The position numbers and the translations under genes were made by a program. From NCBI GenBank assembly GCA_036558265.1, contig DATBFY010000002.1:1-9658 (forward strand): DNA of 9,658 nt, given 5' to 3'. Each line of letters opens with the position of its first letter. Position 1 is the stretch's first letter. The stretch comes from RYN-433 sp036558265. GTDB lineage: Bacteria; Planctomycetota; Phycisphaerae; Tepidisphaerales; Tepidisphaeraceae. Shown here piece by piece: positions 6,216 to 9,658 of the stretch. The notes below the pieces were generated by a model. That model saw only the letters and a program-made list of their open reading frames with translations. It was not told the origin of the DNA and ran no database searches.

Positions 6216-6962
6216 TCAACCGAGCGGCTTCCACCCGATCAGGCAGACGGCTGCCAATGCGGCGAGCGACAACAGGATCGCGACCGACAGCATCAGGGTG
6301 AACCGCGCACCCTGGCGCTGGAGGACCAGTTGCAAATCCAAGTCCCGCCCACGGGCGTTGTTCTTCAGTTGATCCAGCACCTGCGCGCTCGTTTGCGTGT
6401 TCTGGCTTACGCCCGCCATCGCGGCGGACACCGATCGCATGTGATCCACCAGGGCGCGGTCGTGCTGGCTGATCGTGTCCACGCGCTCGTGAAGCGCATC
6501 CAGGAGCTTCCGCTGGTCGATGCCCGCATCGCAGACCTTCTCCAGCACGTCGCCCAGGCGATGGTAGTGCCCGTTGTGCCGCTGGAGCTGCTCGCCGACC
6601 GCCCGCAGGGTCTCGGCCTGCACCCGGGCGTTCTCCGGGATCGCGCGCAGCGCCTCGGGGAGGTGTTCGAGGACGCGCAGCAACTCGTCCTGACGCTCCG
6701 CCTGGCGGTCGAGGTTGGCCTTGATCGACGTCATCAGGTCGTTGAGGGTGCTGACGCCGTCCTGAAGCTGCACCAGCGCCGAGTCGCGCTTCGACCACGG
6801 CTTGAGAAACGTGGTGACGGCGATCGTCTGCGGCCGCTCGCTCTCCGGTCCGCTCAGGGTTGCACACCCCTCTTCGAGCGGGAGCTGCGACGCGTCGCTC
6901 GGGCGTGCGGAGGCCGGTTTGAACCAGTGAGAGATGCGCGAGAAGACGGATTGATCACTCAT
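6216..6962 (-). CDS. Predicted tail-anchored coiled-coil protein, unknown function
   Basis: A 248-residue protein. The start is the ATG at 6960-6962, preceded by GAGGT (6971-6967) at four bases; the frame is open further to 7070 but without a ribosome site. The first 65 residues are polar and proline/serine-rich. About residues 70-215 form long helices rich in Leu, Gln, Glu and Arg with heptad-like spacing and many His and Gln residues. A single hydrophobic segment (about 222-244) followed by WKPLG ends the protein. So it should sit in the cytoplasmic membrane with a long coiled coil on the cytoplasmic side, and there is no N-terminal signal sequence. The helical part has a loose likeness to the coiled-coil stretches of chemoreceptors or SMC-like spacers, but I recognise no family. 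It is transcribed toward the glycosyltransferases, 227 bases upstream of GT2, and diverges from the lipoprotein gene. Confidence 0.8.
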   Translation of the reverse strand: MSDQSVFSRISHWFKPASARPSDASQLPLEEGCATLSGPESERPQTIAVTTFLKPWSKRDSALVQLQDGVSTLNDLMTSIKANLDRQAERQDELLRVLEHLPEALRAIPENARVQAETLRAVGEQLQRHNGHYHRLGDVLEKVCDAGIDQRKLLDALHERVDTISQHDRALVDHMRSVSAAMAGVSQNTQTSAQVLDQLKNNARGRDLDLQLVLQRQGARFTLMLSVAILLSLAALAAVCLIGWKPLG

Positions 6963-7009
6963 CGAAACCTCGGTTCGACATGCGCGTGCGCGCGGGACGG
7001 ATGTGCGCT

Positions 7010-7039
7010 TTGACAGCCCTGGCGCACCGCGTCTACCAT
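7010..7039 (+). promoter_or_regulatory. Near-consensus promoter for the lipoprotein-pepA operon
   Basis: TTGACA (7010-7015, a perfect -35 hexamer) and TACCAT (7034-7039, 4 of 6 matches to -10) are 18 bases apart in the 86-base gap between divergent genes. The expected start of transcription is about 7045-7048, that is, at or next to the ATG at 7049. The gene has no Shine-Dalgarno sequence, which agrees with a leaderless message. Confidence 0.55.
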
Positions 7040-7048
7040 CCGCGCGCG

Positions 7049-7999
7049 ATGAGCCGCACGGGACAGACATGGCGCCGGGCCTCTTGGATGGTTATCGGCT
7101 TGATCGCCTGCCTGGCGACACATTCCTGTGACCGATCCAGGTCGGACTCCGCCGCCGCCGCTACGGGACATCGGAAGATCGCATCGCTGGTGCCGGCGGC
7201 GACCGACATGCTCGTCGGCATGGGGGCCACGGACCACCTCGTCGCCGTCAGCAACTTCGAGTCGGCGCCCGAGGTGGCGGACCTGCCGCGGGTCGGCGAT
7301 TACCAGACCACCGACTGGGAAACGCTGGCGCGGCTCCGGCCCGACGCGATGGTCGTCCAGGTGGCGCCCGATCACCTGCCGCCGGGTTTGCAGGAACGGG
7401 CGCGCGGGCTGGGGATCGAACTGGTCAACGTCAGGATCAACCGCCTGGAAGACGTCTTCGACAACATCCAGCGGCTCGGTGCGGTCGCGGGAGAGCTGGA
7501 GAAGGGTCGGATCGCGACGCGTACGCTTCGCGAGCGGCTGGACAAGCTTAAGGCCGAATGTGCGATCCGCCCGAGCGTCCGGACGCTGATCGTCCGCGAC
7601 GAGAGCGGGCGCGAGGTGATCGGCCCGGGAAACTTTCTCGATGACCTGCTGACGGTCGTAAACGCCACGAACGTCGCAGGGGCGCTCGACAAGCCCTACC
7701 CGAGCATCGACCGCGAGACGCTGACGACTCTCAAACCCGACGCGGTGATCGTCCTGCTGCCGGCGGCGAAGAGGGAAACGCTGGAGTTGTCACGGCGGTT
7801 CTGGGCGTCGATGACCGACGTCCCCGCTGTCCGGCGCGGGCGAGTCTGCGCGATCAACGACGCCTATGCCCTTCGCCCCGGGCCGCGGCTGGGCGACCTG
7901 GCCCAGCGGATCGCCGACTGCCTGGCAGAGGGCGGCAGTGCTGGCGGCGCGGCGACGACCCGGCGGATAGAAACTAAAGCACAGGAACACAAGGAATGA
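7049..7999 (+). CDS. BtuF/FhuD-type ABC substrate-binding lipoprotein (Peripla_BP_2)
   Basis: A 316-residue exported protein of the cobalamin/iron-siderophore binding class. The N-terminus has twin arginines (R9-R10) and a short hydrophobic core, then either LIAC (Cys21, a good lipobox) or THSC (Cys27, a poor one), so it is probably a lipoprotein. The mature part starts KIASLVPAATD (43-53), the usual opening strand of this fold, followed by PRVGDYQTTDWETLARLRPDA, the typical linker to 'lists the ligand address' strand, a long backbone helix near the middle, and a second lobe ending LRPGPRLGDLAQRIADCL. The last 20 residues or so are Gly/Ala/Thr-rich and charged. The ligand cannot be told. No permease or ATPase is in the window. 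The ATG at 7049 is used because it matches the promoter position; upstream in-frame codons to 6980 lack support. The stop overlaps the pepA start (ATGA). Confidence 0.85.
   Translation: MSRTGQTWRRASWMVIGLIACLATHSCDRSRSDSAAAATGHRKIASLVPAATDMLVGMGATDHLVAVSNFESAPEVADLPRVGDYQTTDWETLARLRPDAMVVQVAPDHLPPGLQERARGLGIELVNVRINRLEDVFDNIQRLGAVAGELEKGRIATRTLRERLDKLKAECAIRPSVRTLIVRDESGREVIGPGNFLDDLLTVVNATNVAGALDKPYPSIDRETLTTLKPDAVIVLLPAAKRETLELSRRFWASMTDVPAVRRGRVCAINDAYALRPGPRLGDLAQRIADCLAEGGSAGGAATTRRIETKAQEHKE
7983..7986 (+). promoter_or_regulatory. Ribosome binding site for pepA
   Basis: AGGA inside the end of the lipoprotein gene, nine bases before the pepA ATG. A second AAGGA touches the ATG directly and is too close to be used. 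With the ATGA overlap this implies coupled translation of the two genes. Confidence 0.5.
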
Positions 8000-9594
8000 T
8001 CCCGACGAGCACGAACGCGACGGTGGAACTGGCGACGAAAATTCCGGCGAAGGTAAACGCGGTGGCGGTACTGACGTCGAAGAACGCCACGCCGCGCGGG
8101 CACAATCGCCTTGCCCCGGGCGACCGCGCCGCCGTCAACGCCCTCGTCGCCGCCGGCGCCGTTTCCGGCAAGGCCGGCGAGGTGGTCAGCCAGGTGGTCA
8201 CGGCGCCGTCGAGTCATCGGGTGCTGGTCATTGGGCTTAGTGCGACTTCCGCCGCCGGAACGTCCGCGATCCAATCGCTCCGCGAGGCCGGCGCGGCGCT
8301 GGCCAAGCACGCCCGGCGCCAGAAACTCCAAAGCGTCGCGCTCGTCGTTGCGGACGCGCCGGCGATGGAACCCGCCGATGCGGTCGAGGCGCTGGCAACC
8401 GGCTTCCTCCTCGGCAGCTTCGCCTTCCGTGAGTACAAGGGCTCGGCCACGAGAAAAGGGGACGATGACAAATCCAAGCCCGTCCGGCTCACGCTGATCG
8501 CGACCGACACCGGCGCACGCGCCAAGGCCGCCCTTCAACGCGCGCGGATGCTGGCCGAGGCGCAGAACCTCGCGCGCACGATCGCGTCGCGACCGGGCAA
8601 CGAAATCAACCCGCCGAGCCTGGCGAAGCTCGCCCAGGAGGTCGCGCGCGACGCCGGCCTGCGCGTCCGCGTCCTCGACGAAAAGGAACTCAAGCGCCTG
8701 GGCATGGGCGGCCTTTTGGCCGTCGGCGCGGGCAGCCCCAACCCGCCGCGCCTGATCGCGCTGGAGCACAAGGGTTCAGGATCCAAGCTTCAAGGTTCAG
8801 GGGCGAAGCGATCGTCCAATTCGCAATCCGCAATTCGCAATCGGCAATCATCCTCCGCCCCAATCCTCGTCATCGGCAAGTCCATCACCTTCGACACCGG
8901 CGGCATCTCCATCAAACCGGCCGACAAGATGGGGGACATGATTTACGACAAGTGCGGCGGCATGGCCGTGCTGGGCCTCATGTACGCGCTGGCGAAATCA
9001 GATTTCCCGATGCACGTCGTCGGGCTCCTGACCTCCGCCGAGAATCACGTCTCCGGCACCGCCTACCGCCCGGGCGACATTATCACCCTCTACAACGGCG
9101 TCACCGTCGAGATCACCAACACCGATGCCGAAGGACGCCTGGTCCTCGCCGACGCGATCGCCTGGGGCATCGAGACCTATCAGCCCGCCGCCGTCGTCGA
9201 CTTGGCCACCCTGACGGGCGGGTGCGTCGTCGCCCTCGGGCACACGATGGCGGGCCTGATGTCCAATGACGATCCGCTCGCCAGCGAACTGCTCGCCGCC
9301 GCCGGCGCCGCCGGCGAGAAGATCTGGCGCCTGCCCGTCGGCGACGACCAGCGCGACATGCTCAAGAGCAACCACGCCGACATCATCAACTCCGCCGGCC
9401 GCTGGGCCTCGCCTCTCACCGGTGCCGCCTTCCTCACCTTCGCGCTGCCGGACAAGCCCAGGGTGCCCTGGGCCCACCTGGACATCGCCGGCGTCGCCGA
9501 CACCGACAAGGAACTCCCCCTCTACGCCAAGGGGGCCACGGGCTTCGGCGTCCGCACGCTCTACCAGTGGCTGACCACCCGCGCCGGCAGGTGA
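7996..9594 (+). CDS. pepA: Leucyl aminopeptidase PepA (peptidase family M17) with an in-frame repeat insertion
   Basis: A 532-residue cytoplasmic hexameric aminopeptidase that removes N-terminal residues, especially leucine, using two metal ions. All active-site residues are present: K295 and D300 (GKSITFDTGG), K307, D318 (IYDKCGG), D377, E379 and R381 (NTDAEGRL). Each is exactly 25 places beyond its E. coli PepA counterpart (K270, D275, K282, D293, D352, E354, R356, from memory), so the catalytic domain is intact. The shift comes mainly from a loop of 28 residues (261-288) between EHKG and PILVIGK, where E. coli has about seven. This Ser/Gly/Gln/Asn-rich segment is encoded by two period-7 repeat arrays. 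N-terminal macro-like domain covers about residues 1-170. The start overlaps the lipoprotein stop (ATGA). The stop codon begins a third heptamer array. Synonymous sites lean to C (GCC, CGC), unlike the G-leaning amidohydrolase. Confidence 0.95.
   Translation: MIPTSTNATVELATKIPAKVNAVAVLTSKNATPRGHNRLAPGDRAAVNALVAAGAVSGKAGEVVSQVVTAPSSHRVLVIGLSATSAAGTSAIQSLREAGAALAKHARRQKLQSVALVVADAPAMEPADAVEALATGFLLGSFAFREYKGSATRKGDDDKSKPVRLTLIATDTGARAKAALQRARMLAEAQNLARTIASRPGNEINPPSLAKLAQEVARDAGLRVRVLDEKELKRLGMGGLLAVGAGSPNPPRLIALEHKGSGSKLQGSGAKRSSNSQSAIRNRQSSSAPILVIGKSITFDTGGISIKPADKMGDMIYDKCGGMAVLGLMYALAKSDFPMHVVGLLTSAENHVSGTAYRPGDIITLYNGVTVEITNTDAEGRLVLADAIAWGIETYQPAAVVDLATLTGGCVVALGHTMAGLMSNDDPLASELLAAAGAAGEKIWRLPVGDDQRDMLKSNHADIINSAGRWASPLTGAAFLTFALPDKPRVPWAHLDIAGVADTDKELPLYAKGATGFGVRTLYQWLTTRAGR
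8773..8807 (+). repeat. Period-7 tandem array A inside pepA
   Basis: Five consecutive heptamers with consensus about GNTTCAR: GGTTCAG begins at 8773 and again, identical, at 8794, with two diverged units between and a degenerate fifth unit ending GCGAA. The translated product is GSGSKLQGSGAK, low-complexity and flexible. The array lies immediately after the conserved EHKG strand, and nine bases (8808-8816) separate it from array B. Confidence 0.6.
8817..8851 (+). repeat. Period-7 tandem array B inside pepA (CAATYSG heptamers)
   Basis: Five heptamers with no interruption: units start at 8817, 8824, 8831, 8838 and 8845; each begins CAAT, the first and third are both CAATTCG, the second CAATCCG, the fourth CAATCGG, and the last is worn. 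Because seven is not a multiple of three, the units are read in all three frames (SNSQSAIRNRQSS) and none contains a stop in any of them on the plus strand. The stretch is much more A/T-rich than the surrounding gene. Confidence 0.8.
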
Positions 9595-9626
9595 CCAATT
9601 ACGAATGACCAATGACAAATGACAAG
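9592..9626 (+). repeat. Period-7 tandem array C at the pepA end (TGACNAA heptamers)
   Basis: Five heptamers starting at 9592, 9599, 9606, 9613 and 9620: TGACCAA (first and third), TTACGAA, TGACAAA and TGACAAG. The first three bases are the pepA stop codon, and an ATG inside the array (9612) is the likely start of the next gene. As in array B, an AAT word recurs every seven bases in most units. Read on the other strand the unit is TTGGTCA. Confidence 0.8.
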
Positions 9627-9658
9627 AAGTGGAACGCCGCCGACTACGACCGATCCTG
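9612..9658 (+). CDS. Start of a probable SAM-dependent methyltransferase (3' end outside window)
   Basis: Only 15 full codons are visible: MTNDKKWNAADYDRS. The in-frame codon two before the ATG is a TGA (9606-9608), so the ATG at 9612 is the first possible start. The word WNAADYDRS resembles the N-terminus of class I methyltransferases of the trans-aconitate/ubiE-like kind, which often open with W-(N/D)-x-x-x-Y-D/L, but so short a stretch cannot prove it. The first five residues come from heptamer array C, and no Shine-Dalgarno is visible before the ATG. The true start could lie further right, outside the window. Confidence 0.45.
   Translation, partial: MTNDKKWNAADYDRS

Noticed and set aside
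6066..7013. A 315-codon open frame on the plus strand
   Set aside because: It is antisense to the coiled-coil protein, which has a ribosome site, a helical pattern and a C-terminal membrane segment. The plus-strand frame has no start signal or family character.
6980..7048. An N-terminal extension of the substrate-binding protein (start at 6980)
   Set aside because: It would place the promoter inside the gene and put 23 extra residues ahead of an already complete signal peptide.
7864..8769. A 301-codon minus-strand frame opposite the lipoprotein and pepA genes
   Set aside because: It is antisense to two well-recognised genes and crosses their junction; it has no family motif.
8773..8851. pepA as a frameshifted pseudogene or as two genes
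   Set aside because: The repeat segment is in frame, and all catalytic residues after it keep their E. coli spacing through to a normal C-terminus (HLDIAG, KGATG), so the gene reads as intact.
8817..8851. A small CRISPR-like array
   Set aside because: Units are seven bases with no spacers and lie inside a coding frame; no cas gene is present.

Overview
The window is a high-GC bacterial chromosomal segment (roughly two-thirds G+C by eye) with six complete protein-coding genes, one gene cut off at the left edge and the first codons of another at the right edge. The Planctomycetota (Phycisphaerae-like) style is suggested by the gene types, the REP-like hairpins reminiscent of that phylum and heptamer repeats at gene ends. 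This assignment is an inference, because no rRNA or marker gene is present. I see no tRNA, rRNA, CRISPR, transposase or phage gene, and no gene-free stretch longer than 300 bases.

Left part (2-1368): the C-terminal part of an amidohydrolase-2 type metal-dependent hydrolase (+) converges on a small two-helix membrane protein of unknown function (-). Between and across their ends lies an inverted pair of REP-like hairpins, one of which supplies the hydrolase stop codon.

Middle (1515-6962, all minus): reading in the direction of transcription come a predicted tail-anchored coiled-coil protein, a GT2 polyprenyl-phosphate glycosyltransferase (DPM1/GtrB/ArnC type), a GT83/PMT_2-type multi-membrane glycosyltransferase, and an M3-family oligoendopeptidase. 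The GT2 and GT83 genes overlap by GTGA, and this pair is the classical two-step route for moving a sugar across the membrane: GT2 charges a polyprenyl phosphate on the cytoplasmic side, and the PMT_2 enzyme uses that lipid-linked sugar on the outer side. The peptidase follows 35 bases later and may be cotranscribed.

Right part (7049-9658, plus): a BtuF/FhuD-type substrate-binding lipoprotein with no transporter partner in the window is coupled by an ATGA overlap to a leucyl aminopeptidase (PepA, M17). A near-consensus promoter places the predicted transcript start almost on the lipoprotein start codon, so this message may be leaderless. PepA carries an in-frame insertion built of two period-7 tandem arrays in the loop just before its active-site lysine. 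A third period-7 array forms the pepA stop codon and the start codon of the next gene, probably a SAM-dependent methyltransferase. These heptamer arrays, and the REP-like pair, are the most unusual content of the window. I did not find a convincing new multi-gene system.
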